Shown here piece after piece: positions 7,831-17,900 of a DNA stretch of 64,000 nucleotides. Position 1 is the stretch's first letter. Each line of letters opens with the position of its first letter. Source of the stretch: Acidobacteriota bacterium (lineage in GTDB: Bacteria; Acidobacteriota; Terriglobia; Terriglobales; Acidobacteriaceae); contig JAFDVP010000001.1 of NCBI GenBank assembly GCA_018268895.1, positions 1,240,001 to 1,304,000 of the forward strand, in the 5' to 3' direction. Under the pieces are notes generated by a model, which worked only from the letters and a program-made list of their open reading frames with translations, ran no database searches and was not told where the DNA came from. The position numbers and the translations under genes are program-made.

Positions 7831-10800
7831 ATGACACCAGAGGTTGGCCAGGTATTCGGGCCGTATGAAATCCTCGGCAGGGTTGGCAGTGGCGGTATGG
7901 GGCTGGTCTTCCGGGCCTGGGATGAGCGGCTGCACCGCGAGGTTGCGATCAAACTGGTGCGCGATAACTATCGCGTTCCGGGAATGAAGGAGAGGTTTCT
8001 TCAGGAGGCCCGCGCCGCCTCGCGTCTGAACCACCCCAACATCTGCACCATCTTTGACATCGGCGAGAAGGATGGCGATCCCTACCTCGTCATGGAGTTG
8101 CTCGAAGGCGAAACCCTCAAGGAAAAGATCCAGCGCAGCGCCTTCTCGGCAGAAGAGATCGTCACCTATGCACGCGAGATCTCCGATGCCCTCGCAACGG
8201 CCCATGCAAAAGGCATCATTCATCGCGACATCAAGCCCGCCAACATCTTCCTCGTCAAGAAGCCGGGAACCCCGACTCAAGCGAAGGTCCTCGACTTCGG
8301 ACTTGCGAAAGTCTCCAAGGCCACGCGAAGGACGCGTATCAGCCCCATCGATGACGAGCAGCACCCACAACGCTATGACGACTCCCCTCTCGACCTCACG
8401 GTAGAAGGTGTCACCGTGGGCACCGTCTCCTACATGTCGCCGGAGCAGGCGCGAGGACATGTCCTCGATCCGCGATCGGACCTCTTCTCCCTCGGCGTCG
8501 TCATGTATGAGATGGCAACGCGGCGTACTCCCTTCCGCGGCACGACCAGCTCGCAGGTCTTCGTGCAGATTCTTGAACACGACCCTGAGCCGGTTCGCAA
8601 CTGGAATGAATCTATTCCGCGGGAGCTCGAACGCATCATTCTCAGGCTGCTCTCCAAAGACCGGCGGCAGCGGTTCCAGAACGCGCGCGAACTGAACTCT
8701 GCTCTTGAAAAGATCTCCGGCAGGCTCACCAAAGGGACGTGGCTTAGAAAACATTCGCCTGCGCCTGTCCCCATCGTTCGCTCGCTTGAACCTGTCGCGC
8801 GCGACCGGCGCCGCATCAAGCGCGATAGTGGGGTTCATCCCATTCCGCCGCCCCGTGATAGCCGTCCCGACTCGGCAAGCATTCTCATTCGTCCTCTTCG
8901 TATTCCTGCAAACGATCTCGATATGCGGCCTGCAAAGCAGGCCACGCCGCAAACAGCCGCAGTTCTCACCGCCGGAAGCTCTTCGACAGGAGTTGCCGGC
9001 AACACCAGTGATTCGATCGCTACCCCTCCCCTTTCGCTGTCACGCGGCAGCTCCAGCATGATGCAGTTTGAGTATGGTTTCGACGAAGCTGTTTCATCCG
9101 AGGTCGAAATCGCACCTGCTTCAGATCCTAGGCGCGGCGCGCTGAAGCAATGGGCTGCAAGAATTGCCATCGCAATATTTGTCGTGGCGCTCGCCGTAGC
9201 TGGCATTGTTGCCCTGCGCGGAGGAAGGTTCATCTCTGCCGCGCTGGAACCGAGGGATGTTCTGCTGCTTACTGCTATCCAGGACAAGACCGGAGATGCT
9301 CTTGGTGGCGCCGTGCTCGAAGGGCTCGACCTGTCGCTCAGCCAATCGCGCAGGTTCACCGTCCGAAGCTACGGAGCATACCAGGCTGGCCTACGCCAGA
9401 TACAGGGCAGAAGCAACGGACAGGCAACGCCCTCCCCGCGCGCTGTAGCGCAACAGGTCGGTGCGAAGGCATATCTCTTTGGTGAGATCTTTCACGCATC
9501 CGGCAACCCAGGCACCTACACCATCCGTGTCGATGCACTTCGGTCCGACACCAACGACCGCCTTCTCAGCCTCACCGAACAGGCTGACTCTCGCAACGAG
9601 ATCCCCTCTGCGATCGACCGTCTCGCCCGGTCGCTTCGCATCGAGCTTGGCGAGAACAGCAACACTGTCACCGATAACAGCACACCGCTTCATCGACAGG
9701 GCACAAGCGACATCGATGCCCTGAAGGCTTACTCCGACGGCGATCTGGCAGCGCAGACTGGTAACGCACTGAGCGCGCTCTCAGCCTACCGTCAGGCCGT
9801 TGCGCGCGACAGCCAGTTCGCACAGGCTTTTCTCAAAATAGCCTGGCTCTCCTACGATCAGCACGCCGACGTGGAGGCCGCCGACGCAGCGCAGCGAGCA
9901 ATGGCCGCATCCAAAACCGGAGACGACAGTATCCGTCTCCTCGCTGAATTCTGCTACGAGATGCTTGCCGCAGGCGACTACTCCCGTGCCGCCTCCACCA
10001 TCCGTCAGTACAACGACCAGTTCCCCGGCAACTCCGATGGTATGGTTGGCCTTGCCAGCGTCCTTCGCGCGCAGGCCCACCTCGTTGAGTCGCTTCTTGC
10101 CGCGCAGCAGGCATACGAACAGGACCCATCACGCTCCAGTGCTTACACTGAAGCGCAATTTGCAATGATCGGGCTCGACCGATACGCCGATGCCCTGAAG
10201 CTCGCCGTACAGGCGAACAAGCTCGGCGCACTGCCCGGACGCGCCACTCTCCCGGCAAGCTACCTTGCCGATAAAGCGGACATCCTCCAGGAACAAGCGC
10301 GTTCTATCGAGAACAGCGGCCCATCCCATCGTTCCCTATCCCCGGCTGAGCTTGCGGCCTACGCGCTCTATCTCGACAACGTTGCAAAGTGGGCTGAAGC
10401 GGAACAGGTGTGGACACGAGCCGTGGCCGCAGCCTCCACTGCGCCTGGTCTCTCCTCCGCAGCAGCCTCGATGCTCGCTCAGGCTGCATTGAACCGCGCG
10501 CTCGCCGGCCGCTGTTCCGATGCCTTGCCGCTTCTGCAGATGTCTCACGGACGCTCACAAGGCCCGGTCGCCGTCTTTCGCGCGGGCATGGCAAACGCTC
10601 TCTGCGGCCGGATTCAAGAGAGTGAAAAGGCCATCGATTCGCTGGATCAGATCGGATCGAGCGGCTTCTCCACAGCAAAATCCTTCCCCTTCGAACTGAA
10701 AGCGGCAATTGCTCTTTCAAAGAAGGACCCAACACAGGCGCTCCAACTTCTCGAAGAAGTCGACACGGTTGATCCTTCGCTGCTTCCCTACCTGCGCCAG

Positions 10801-10965
10801 AGAGCGGATGTTGCGCTTGGTAAACCGCAGCAGGCAGCGGACAACCTCCAGTCCATCGCAGATCATCGCGGCGCAGTCTATCTCTCAGGAGTAAGCCTCT
10901 ACGGACAGGCCATCCAGGAACTCGCTCGCATTAATGGGCATAACGAGACCGTCGCAACCCGCTAA
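7831..10965 (+). CDS. membrane serine/threonine protein kinase with C-terminal TPR sensor region
   Basis: 1044 residues. The N-terminal kinase domain (about 10-290) has all Hanks motifs: glycine loop GRVGSGGMG, lysine in EVAIKLV, catalytic loop HRDIKPANIF, DFGLAK, and the APE-like YMSPEQARG. A disordered Pro/Ser-rich juxtamembrane segment follows (about 300-430), then one transmembrane helix (about 440-462, IAIAIFVVALAVAGIVAL). The extracytoplasmic part has a receptor-like alpha/beta domain (about 475-610) and a long TPR superhelix (about 620-1040). This is the PknB-type receptor layout common in Acidobacteria. It stands alone between divergent and convergent genes; its ligand and targets are unknown. 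Confidence 0.92.
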   Translation: MTPEVGQVFGPYEILGRVGSGGMGLVFRAWDERLHREVAIKLVRDNYRVPGMKERFLQEARAASRLNHPNICTIFDIGEKDGDPYLVMELLEGETLKEKIQRSAFSAEEIVTYAREISDALATAHAKGIIHRDIKPANIFLVKKPGTPTQAKVLDFGLAKVSKATRRTRISPIDDEQHPQRYDDSPLDLTVEGVTVGTVSYMSPEQARGHVLDPRSDLFSLGVVMYEMATRRTPFRGTTSSQVFVQILEHDPEPVRNWNESIPRELERIILRLLSKDRRQRFQNARELNSALEKISGRLTKGTWLRKHSPAPVPIVRSLEPVARDRRRIKRDSGVHPIPPPRDSRPDSASILIRPLRIPANDLDMRPAKQATPQTAAVLTAGSSSTGVAGNTSDSIATPPLSLSRGSSSMMQFEYGFDEAVSSEVEIAPASDPRRGALKQWAARIAIAIFVVALAVAGIVALRGGRFISAALEPRDVLLLTAIQDKTGDALGGAVLEGLDLSLSQSRRFTVRSYGAYQAGLRQIQGRSNGQATPSPRAVAQQVGAKAYLFGEIFHASGNPGTYTIRVDALRSDTNDRLLSLTEQADSRNEIPSAIDRLARSLRIELGENSNTVTDNSTPLHRQGTSDIDALKAYSDGDLAAQTGNALSALSAYRQAVARDSQFAQAFLKIAWLSYDQHADVEAADAAQRAMAASKTGDDSIRLLAEFCYEMLAAGDYSRAASTIRQYNDQFPGNSDGMVGLASVLRAQAHLVESLLAAQQAYEQDPSRSSAYTEAQFAMIGLDRYADALKLAVQANKLGALPGRATLPASYLADKADILQEQARSIENSGPSHRSLSPAELAAYALYLDNVAKWAEAEQVWTRAVAAASTAPGLSSAAASMLAQAALNRALAGRCSDALPLLQMSHGRSQGPVAVFRAGMANALCGRIQESEKAIDSLDQIGSSGFSTAKSFPFELKAAIALSKKDPTQALQLLEEVDTVDPSLLPYLRQRADVALGKPQQAADNLQSIADHRGAVYLSGVSLYGQAIQELARINGHNETVATR

Positions 10966-11035
10966 TCTAAAGCTGTTCCTTTGGGTATGGCCACACGATT
11001 TCAGGGCCGAAGACCCGGTTCCATACCAGTTCAGG

Positions 11036-13027
11036 CTAACGCTTCGTCGACGCTTGGAGTATCGGAAGCGCCGCCGCATCCTCCGCATCGAAGTAGCTGC
11101 GAATCTGCTTTGCCGTCGCAGCATTGACAACCGCCGTCAGTGCATCGGGCGTAGCCTGCCGAATCCCCCGCAAGCTCCCGAAATGCTCCAGCAGGCGCTG
11201 CCGCGTACGCGGACCCACTCCCGGGATCGCAAGCAACTCTGAATCGCGGTCGCGCATCTCGCGCCGCTTGCGGTGATACGTGATCGCAAAACGGTGGCTC
11301 TCGTCGCGAATCTTCTGCACCAGATGCAGCACAGGAGAACGCCGGTCGAGCACCACCGGCTCGTCCTCCTGTCCGTAAACGTAGATGACCTCTTCCCGCT
11401 TCGCAATCGATGCCAGCGGCTGCAATGTAACGCCAAGCTCATTCAGGGCCTCCGCGGCTGCATGAAGTTGCCCCAATCCGCCATCGATCAGGATCAGTGA
11501 AGGAAGCGCCTTCTTCTCCTCCAACAAACGCTTATATCTTCGATGGATGATCTCGCGCATCGACGCGAAGTCGTCCACCCCGGTGACCGTGCGTACCTGG
11601 AACTTGCGGTAGTCCGACTTCTTCATCGCACCGTCCTCCCACACAACCATCGAGGCGACCGTCTCCGCTCCCTGTATGTGCGAGATGTCGAAGCACTCAA
11701 TCCGCTTCGGAATCTCCTCCAGCATCAGCGCGTCCTGCAACGCCTCCGCGATGGCCTTCTTCGACGGCAGCAGCACGCGAAACCGCTGGTCGAACGACTG
11801 CTTCGCATTCTGCCCCACAAGGTCCACCAGCGAGCGCTTCTCTCCACGCTGCGGCACAAGGATCTCCACGCGATGTCCCGTTCGCTCCGCCAGCAGCTCG
11901 GCGAGAACTCCGCGGTCTGGAAAATCCACGGGGATCAGGATCGATCGCGGCACATATCCCTGGTCGAGATAAAGCTGCTTCAGCAAAGCCGAAAAAAACG
12001 CCGCAGGACTAAATGGCGTGCCAGGCTCCGTGATCGCTGCCTGCTGTGTCCCATCCGTCGCTCCATCTCCAAGCTCAGGGGCCGCCACAACGGGATCGGG
12101 TTCAAGGCGAGCCCTCACCTCTGCATCCTCCGGTTCTTCCGCGGTATCTCCAAAGCTCGCAAGATCCGGCAAGTCTTCCCAGAAAAGATCTCGACGGTCG
12201 ACGATCTTCCCCGAACGCATGTGAAACAGGTTCACCGCCAACATCTCGTTCTCATAGTGGAAGCCGAAGACATCCGCGTCCTCGTTCTCCGCAGTAGCGA
12301 TCCGCTGCTTGTCCATCATCTGGTGAACGGTCGAGACCTGATCGCGCAGTCTCGCTGCAAGTTCATACCGCTCTGCCTCGGCGGCCTCCTGCATACGGGC
12401 CGTGAGCCGCTGCTCAAGTTCGCCCGGACGCCCTTCAAGAAAGAGTTGCACGTCCTTAATTGCCTGCCGGTACTCCTCCGGCGTCGTAAAGCCCTCCACG
12501 CACGGCCCCAGGCAGCGCTTGATGTAGTACTGCAAGCACGCGCGCGGATGATAGCGCGACAGATCCACCTTGCAGCTCGGAATCAGAAAGCTCCGGTGAA
12601 TGAGGTCCACGAGCCGGTAAGCAAGATTGCCGGGAAAATATGGACCAAAATACGCGCTGCCATCCTTGCGCAGCCGCCGCGTCACAAAGACCTTTGGGTA
12701 GCGGTCGCCCATCGTCAGCTTGATGTACGGATATGTCTTGTCGTCGCGCAGCAGAATGTTGAAGCGTGGCTTGCGCTGCTTGATCAGGTTGTTTTCAAGC
12801 GCCAGCGCCTCGTGCTCGTTGGCGACGGTGATGTAGTCGAGGTCTACCGCCTCACGCATCAGCGTGCCCGTCTTGGCATTCGCCTGCGACGCCTCCAGAA
12901 AATACGACCGCACCCTGGCCCGCAGGTTCTTCGCCTTGCCGACGTAGATCACCTCACCCTCGGCGTTCTTGTACAAATAGCAACCGGGTGAGGTCGGGAG
13001 CGTCCGGATTTTCTGATAAAGGTCCAT
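11036..13027 (-). CDS. uvrC: excinuclease ABC subunit C
   Basis: 663 residues, full UvrC length. The N-terminal GIY-YIG nuclease (about 10-95, PGCYLYKNAEGEVIYVGKAK) makes the 3' incision. A cysteine-containing UvrC_N segment follows (about 160-200, CLQYYIKRCLGPC), then the UVR motif that contacts UvrB (about 215-250), the RNase H-like 5' nuclease domain (about 415-575, with RIECFDISHIQGAETVASMVV and ILIDGGLGQL) and the helix-hairpin-helix DNA-binding tail (LLAIPGVGPRTRQRLLEHFGS). It is the dual-incision nuclease of nucleotide excision repair. No other uvr gene is adjacent. About 40 residues around 300-345 are acidic and low in conservation, probably a linker. Confidence 0.95.
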   Translation of the reverse strand: MDLYQKIRTLPTSPGCYLYKNAEGEVIYVGKAKNLRARVRSYFLEASQANAKTGTLMREAVDLDYITVANEHEALALENNLIKQRKPRFNILLRDDKTYPYIKLTMGDRYPKVFVTRRLRKDGSAYFGPYFPGNLAYRLVDLIHRSFLIPSCKVDLSRYHPRACLQYYIKRCLGPCVEGFTTPEEYRQAIKDVQLFLEGRPGELEQRLTARMQEAAEAERYELAARLRDQVSTVHQMMDKQRIATAENEDADVFGFHYENEMLAVNLFHMRSGKIVDRRDLFWEDLPDLASFGDTAEEPEDAEVRARLEPDPVVAAPELGDGATDGTQQAAITEPGTPFSPAAFFSALLKQLYLDQGYVPRSILIPVDFPDRGVLAELLAERTGHRVEILVPQRGEKRSLVDLVGQNAKQSFDQRFRVLLPSKKAIAEALQDALMLEEIPKRIECFDISHIQGAETVASMVVWEDGAMKKSDYRKFQVRTVTGVDDFASMREIIHRRYKRLLEEKKALPSLILIDGGLGQLHAAAEALNELGVTLQPLASIAKREEVIYVYGQEDEPVVLDRRSPVLHLVQKIRDESHRFAITYHRKRREMRDRDSELLAIPGVGPRTRQRLLEHFGSLRGIRQATPDALTAVVNAATAKQIRSYFDAEDAAALPILQASTKR

Positions 13028-13323
13028 AAAGCGTAGCTTGGCTTCGCCCTCGTCACACCGAAGTGATGGTATGAGAAGGTTTAGTTACCAAGTGTATTCG
13101 TCTTTTCGTCGCCGGGTTGCCCGGGTAGATTTGACGTAAATCTACAACAAAAGTTCCATACCCACAGACGGCCCAAAAAACAGGCTACCTGCAAAACATT
13201 GCCGAATATCACTCATTCCACGCCACTTACAAGCACAAGCAATTTGGCAGCCGGATTGCATTCTCCAAATGCGTAACCGAGTCAACGGCTATCCAAATGC
13301 TGTGACTACAGGAGATGACACAA
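13028..13323. promoter_or_regulatory. divergent promoter region between uvrC and the OmpA-like gene, with a 21-bp inverted repeat
   Basis: This 296-bp gap has no convincing ORF. The notable item is an inverted repeat at 13125-13145, GTAGATTT-GACGT-AAATCTAC (8-bp perfect arms, 5-bp spacer), which could be an operator for a dimeric regulator. The bases just before the OmpA-like start (AGGAG at 13310-13314) are its ribosome binding site. Which gene the palindrome controls cannot be told from position alone. Confidence 0.4.
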
Positions 13324-14082
13324 ATGAGCTCCACGACACGCTTCCATTTCGTTTCTGCCGGAGAGATCAAACCCGGTGCTGTTACCGCTGCATTGGCCGG
13401 TGCGTTTCTGCTCACCCTCACCGTGGGTTGCTCGAGCAAGAACTATGTTCGCTCGCAGACGGCTCCTATTGTTCAGCAGACCAACAATCTGGATGCCAAA
13501 ACGGCATCCGACCACCGCACCATCGTCGATACCGACGAGCGCGCGCAAAAGGGCATCGCTTCGGCGCAGAGCGCAGCCGATGCCGCCGACCAGCACGCCC
13601 TCGCGGCTGGCCAGTCCGCAGACACCGCAGGCCGCTCCGCGCAGGAGGCCTACAACCGCGTCGACACCCTTAGCGGCGTCATCGCCAACCTCGACAACTA
13701 CAAGTCCATCGCCGACGTCAGCGTCACCTTCGGCTTCGACAAGTCCGTCCTCACCGCCTCCGACAAGAAGACGCTCGACGACTTCGCCGCAAGCCTCGCC
13801 GAGAAACGCGCCTACATCCTCGCCGTTACAGGAGGCACCGACTCCACCGGCGACGCGAACTATAACTATGGCCTTAGCCAGCGTCGTGCCGATGCTGTGG
13901 TCAACTACCTCTCCACCAAGTACAACATCGCACCGCACAAGTTTTATCTCATCGGCATCGGTAAGGATCAGGAAGTTGCCACCAACAACACCTCAGCCGG
14001 CCGCGCCAAGAACCGCCGCGTCGAGGTCAAGCTGATGACCAACATGGACCAGTCCGGCAACACGGCAATGAACAGCCACTAG
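13324..14082 (+). CDS. OmpA-family C-terminal domain lipoprotein
   Basis: 252 residues from ATG 13324. An ATG nine bases earlier (13315) abuts the AGGAG, so the later ATG has the better spacing. After an N-terminal hydrophobic segment ending LLTLTVGC (probable lipobox, not ideal at -3) there is an Ala-rich helical region (about 45-110, many Ala/Asp/Gln), then an OmpA peptidoglycan-binding domain (about 125-240) with VTFGFDKSVLT, YNYGLSQRRADAVVNYL and the closing AKNRRVEVKLM. It probably tethers the outer membrane to peptidoglycan in a Pal-like way; the Ala-rich helix resembles Lpp-type segments. A Rho-independent hairpin follows 45 bp downstream. Confidence 0.86.
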   Translation: MSSTTRFHFVSAGEIKPGAVTAALAGAFLLTLTVGCSSKNYVRSQTAPIVQQTNNLDAKTASDHRTIVDTDERAQKGIASAQSAADAADQHALAAGQSADTAGRSAQEAYNRVDTLSGVIANLDNYKSIADVSVTFGFDKSVLTASDKKTLDDFAASLAEKRAYILAVTGGTDSTGDANYNYGLSQRRADAVVNYLSTKYNIAPHKFYLIGIGKDQEVATNNTSAGRAKNRRVEVKLMTNMDQSGNTAMNSH

Positions 14083-14126
14083 AATCGATCTTTCAACCGC
14101 AACGGATCACAACCGGTTTTCAAAAG

Positions 14127-14164
14127 AAAAAGCGCCAGGCCGCCGTAATCGGTCCGGCGCTTTT
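14127..14164 (+). terminator. intrinsic terminator after the OmpA-like gene
   Basis: Outer arms AAAAGCGCC and GGCGCTTTT enclose an inner GGCCG/CGGTC pairing, giving a strong hairpin ending in TTTTCC. Because both ends are A/T-rich it could work in either direction. It lies 45 bp after the OmpA-like stop and 35 bp before the next start. Confidence 0.78.
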
Positions 14165-14198
14165 CCTTTGCCCGCTCCCCTACAATAAGCAGCAACCC

Positions 14199-14855
14199 AT
14201 GAACGCAATCCATGCAGTCCTCTTCGACTACGGCCAAGTCCTCTCCCTCTCTCTCGACCCCATCCAGTGGCAGCGGATGCTTCAGATCGCCACCGTCGAC
14301 GAGACCGCATTCGACCACGGCTACTGGGCCTTCCGCCACGCCTATGATCGCGGCGAACTCAACGGCGTCGACTACTGGCAGAAGGTCGGCGCAAGCGCGG
14401 GACGCGCCTTCACCCCCGACCAGGTCGGCGCCCTCATCCACGCCGACGTAGAGCTCTGGACACGGCTCAACACTCCCATGGTCGACTGGGCCCGCCAGCT
14501 CCAGGCCGCCCGCATCCGCACTGGCATCCTCTCCAACATTGGCGATGCCATGATGCACGGCCTCCTCCGCAAATTCGACTGGCTCTCCGCCTTCGACCAC
14601 CACGTCTGGTCGTACCGTCTGCTTCTCGCCAAGCCGGAGGCGGCCATCTACGCCGCCGCAGCCGAAGGACTCAAGACCCCGCCCACCAACATCCTCTTCA
14701 TCGACGACAAGCGCGAGAACACCGACGCCGCCCTCGCCTTCGGCATGAAGGCCATCCAGTACACCGACCACCCCACCTTCCTCCGCGAGATGCAGGAGCG
14801 TGGCCTCGGCTATCTCCTCAACCCCACTCCCGTCCCCACGCCGTCACTCACATAA
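14199..14855 (+). CDS. HAD-family hydrolase (IA subfamily-like)
   Basis: A 218-residue HAD protein. Motif I is HAVLFDYGQVL, where the usual second Asp two positions later is replaced by Gly (DxG). Proteins with this change occur in HAD IA groups and may have altered or reduced phosphatase activity. A helical cap follows (about 20-95), then motif II in RTGILSNIGD, the lysine region SYRLLLAKPEAAIY and the acidic motif IV NILFIDDKRENTDAA. The fold assignment is firm; whether it is a phosphatase is less so. It has its own leader after the OmpA-like terminator. Confidence 0.78.
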   Translation: MNAIHAVLFDYGQVLSLSLDPIQWQRMLQIATVDETAFDHGYWAFRHAYDRGELNGVDYWQKVGASAGRAFTPDQVGALIHADVELWTRLNTPMVDWARQLQAARIRTGILSNIGDAMMHGLLRKFDWLSAFDHHVWSYRLLLAKPEAAIYAAAAEGLKTPPTNILFIDDKRENTDAALAFGMKAIQYTDHPTFLREMQERGLGYLLNPTPVPTPSLT

Positions 14856-14988
14856 ACGATGTATTTCCCAAAATGGAACTTTTCTGAAACCTTCGTCATG
14901 AAGGACTCTGTCTAAAACCTAAACTCATGTGTATCCATGGATATTGAGGGCAGGCTGCACCTTGCGTTGTAACCGCAGCCACATAACC

Positions 14989-17900
14989 ATGAAGCGATTC
15001 TCTGGGCTGCTGTCCATCACTCTCTCGCTCATCGCCCTTTTCGCGGCGACGCCTCGCACGTCCCTCTCCCAGAACGCCCAGCAACTCGCCTTCGCGGGTC
15101 TGCGCGCCGCCGCGGGCAAGGGCCAGTTCAACTCCGTGCAGGCCGACAGCGCAGGCAACCTCTACCTCCTCTACGACCAGAAGGACGGCGTCCGCATCCT
15201 CAAGACCGACCCCGGCGCCGTGCAGCTGCTCGCGCAGGCGCAGTTCGGCGCAGCCGGAGACGCCGGCATCGCCATGGCACTCGATCCTGCGGGCAACGTC
15301 TACGTCACTGGAACGACAACCTCCGGGACGATCGCCGGAACATCCGGCGTCGTCTTCCCGGCGCGCGCCGACGCCTCCACCAACTCCTTCGTCGCAAAGT
15401 TCGACTCCAACCTCAACCCCGTCTTCGTCACCTACTCCGGCAGCGGACGCACCGCCGTCACCGCCATCGCCGCCACCGCCGACGCCGTCTTCATCACCGG
15501 CAGCATCTTTGCGAACACGCTCCCCGTTACGCCGTCTGCCATCATCCAGTCGCCCGCATCCGGCAGCTTCGGCAACGGCTTTGTCGAACGCTTCAACGCA
15601 ACCGGCACGTCGCTCGTCTACGCAACCTACCTTAGCGGCTTCGGCGGAGACACCGCGCCCGCAGCCCTAACCGCCGACGCGCAGGACAACGCTTACATCG
15701 CCGGATACACCACCTCATCCGGCTACCCCACCCTCGCCGCCGTCGTGCCAACGATGATCGGCATGGCCTCCGGCTTTCTCTCGAAGCTCGGCCCCGCCGG
15801 CGACAGCTTCGTCTTCTCCACCTTCATCCCCGGCAGCGGAGTCACCTCACTCGCCCTCGACAGCGCAACCCAGACTCTTCTCTTCTCCGGGACCATCTCA
15901 CGCGGCCAGTTCCCCATTGCAACCGTCACCTCGCCGCTCGTCTCCATCGACTACCAGACCGCAGTACGGATGCCGCTAGACGGCTCCCGCGTCCTGTCGT
16001 CGACGCTCCTCGCTCCCGGCACACAGTCCGTCGTCGCCCCCGCGCCCAACGGAGCCGCCTGGGCCGCGCTCACGCTTACCACGCCGCTGCTCCCCTTACC
16101 TGCGATCTCCGGCCTCGGCGATATCGCCGCCTTCCGCATCGCCGCCAATGGAGCGATCGACCAGAGCATCCGCCTCGGCGGCCACGATAGCAGCAACACC
16201 GCCCTGCCCAAACTTCCTTCCACCATCGCTTCCATCGCCGTCGACTCGTCCGGCCAGCCCATCTTCGCCGGGGCCGTTCAACCCGTCACCAGCTCCAGCC
16301 AGATTCCTCTCAGCACCTACGACCTGCCGCTGCTCAACGCTCCCACCTCGGTCCTCCCGTCGGCCCTCCGCGACGCGGCCTACGCCGGAACATGCAGCGG
16401 AAGCATCTGCACCGGCTCCGGAGCCTACCTCGCAAAGTTCACCCTCACCTCAGGCCCATCGCTCGCGCTCTCCACCGACACGTCTCCAAACATCACGCTG
16501 CGCAACCTCGGCTCCGCAGCTGCAAACAATCTGCAAATCGCCACGACGGGATTCACCCTCTCCCACAACTGCCCAACGCAGTTCGGCCCGGGCGAGGAGT
16601 GTAGCATCGTCCTCACCGGCTCTGGTCCCGGGACTATCACCGCTCTGGCCTCCAACGCCGCAGCGCAGACCGTCAATCTCCCCGCTGCACCTACGCGCAT
16701 CGCATCGCCGTTTCCCTTCTCTCCGCGCGAGATCGACTTCGGCATCGTCACGCCATCCACACCGCAAACGCGGACTATCACCATCACCAACCTCGCCCAG
16801 ACTCCCGTCCTCGCACCATTCACCCCGCCTCCCCCTCCCACAGCCGGCTCCCCACTCACGCTTACCAGCGACTGCCCGCCCGCTCCCTCGCAGTACCTTC
16901 CAGCAGGAGCCACCTGCCACCTCTTCCAGAACATCTCCGTCCCGGCAGCCATAACCAGCGGACGCTCGTTCAGCACCTCCGCCGGCGCCACCACAGGGGT
17001 GAACGGCTACTCTTTGACTGCATACCTCGATCCCTCCGCGCTCAACCTCTCCTCCACACGGATCGACTTCGGCACGCAGTTCAGCACGCCGGGGAGCCTT
17101 CGCCTCCCACGCTTCCTCTACATCTCCAACAACTCCGCCGCTCCCATCCAGCACTCGCCTGTCGCGCTCGGCTCCTCCTCGCCTTTCACCGTCACCGACC
17201 GCTGCCCCACGCTTCTCGATCCGCACACCGTCTGCCAGCTCCAGGTCGACTACCTCCCGCAGCAGCAGACCTCCTCCGACTCGGTCACCCTCGCGCTCGA
17301 CCAGGGCCTCAGCGTCCTCGTCACCGGACAGACCATCCCGCAGCCCGGAGCCGGAGGCGCTACCGTCAATCCGTCTCTCACAGTCACCCCCACATCGATC
17401 AACTTCCCCAACACCGTCGTCGTCACCGGAACATCGCCAAACACGCAGACCGCGACCATCCTTAACGCCGGCGCGCAGCCCTTCCCGCTCACGCTCTCAC
17501 TCACCGGCGACTTCACAGACTCCACCAACTGCCCCTCCGTGCTGGCCGCGGGCACCAGTTGCTCCGCCGTCATCTCCTTCGCTCCCTCGCAGCCCGGTGC
17601 GCGCCAGGGCCTCCTCGCCGTCTCCTCGGGAGCAGGAACCACGCCCACCTACATCACCCTCACCGGCACCGCGACCGCGATCCTCGCCTCCAACAACGGC
17701 ACACTCGATCTCGGCAGCACGGCCATCGGACAGCCCGTCGTCCAGTGGTACAAGATCACGCAGTCCATCTCGCAGTTCGCCGCCGCCACCAGTGGCAGCT
17801 TCGGCGTCGTCCTCGTCGAGGACATCGGCTACGGCCACGGCCAGCCGCCATCCTCCGCATTTACCGCATCGGCCGTCGGCTCCTGCTTCAACTGCTGGCT

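Noticed and set aside
7747..8952. A 401-codon open frame on the minus strand
   Set aside because: It lies opposite the kinase domain coding region and has no domains; the kinase on the plus strand has every Hanks motif.
11543..12991. A 482-codon open frame on the plus strand
   Set aside because: Antisense to uvrC; Arg/His/Leu-rich product without any recognisable family.
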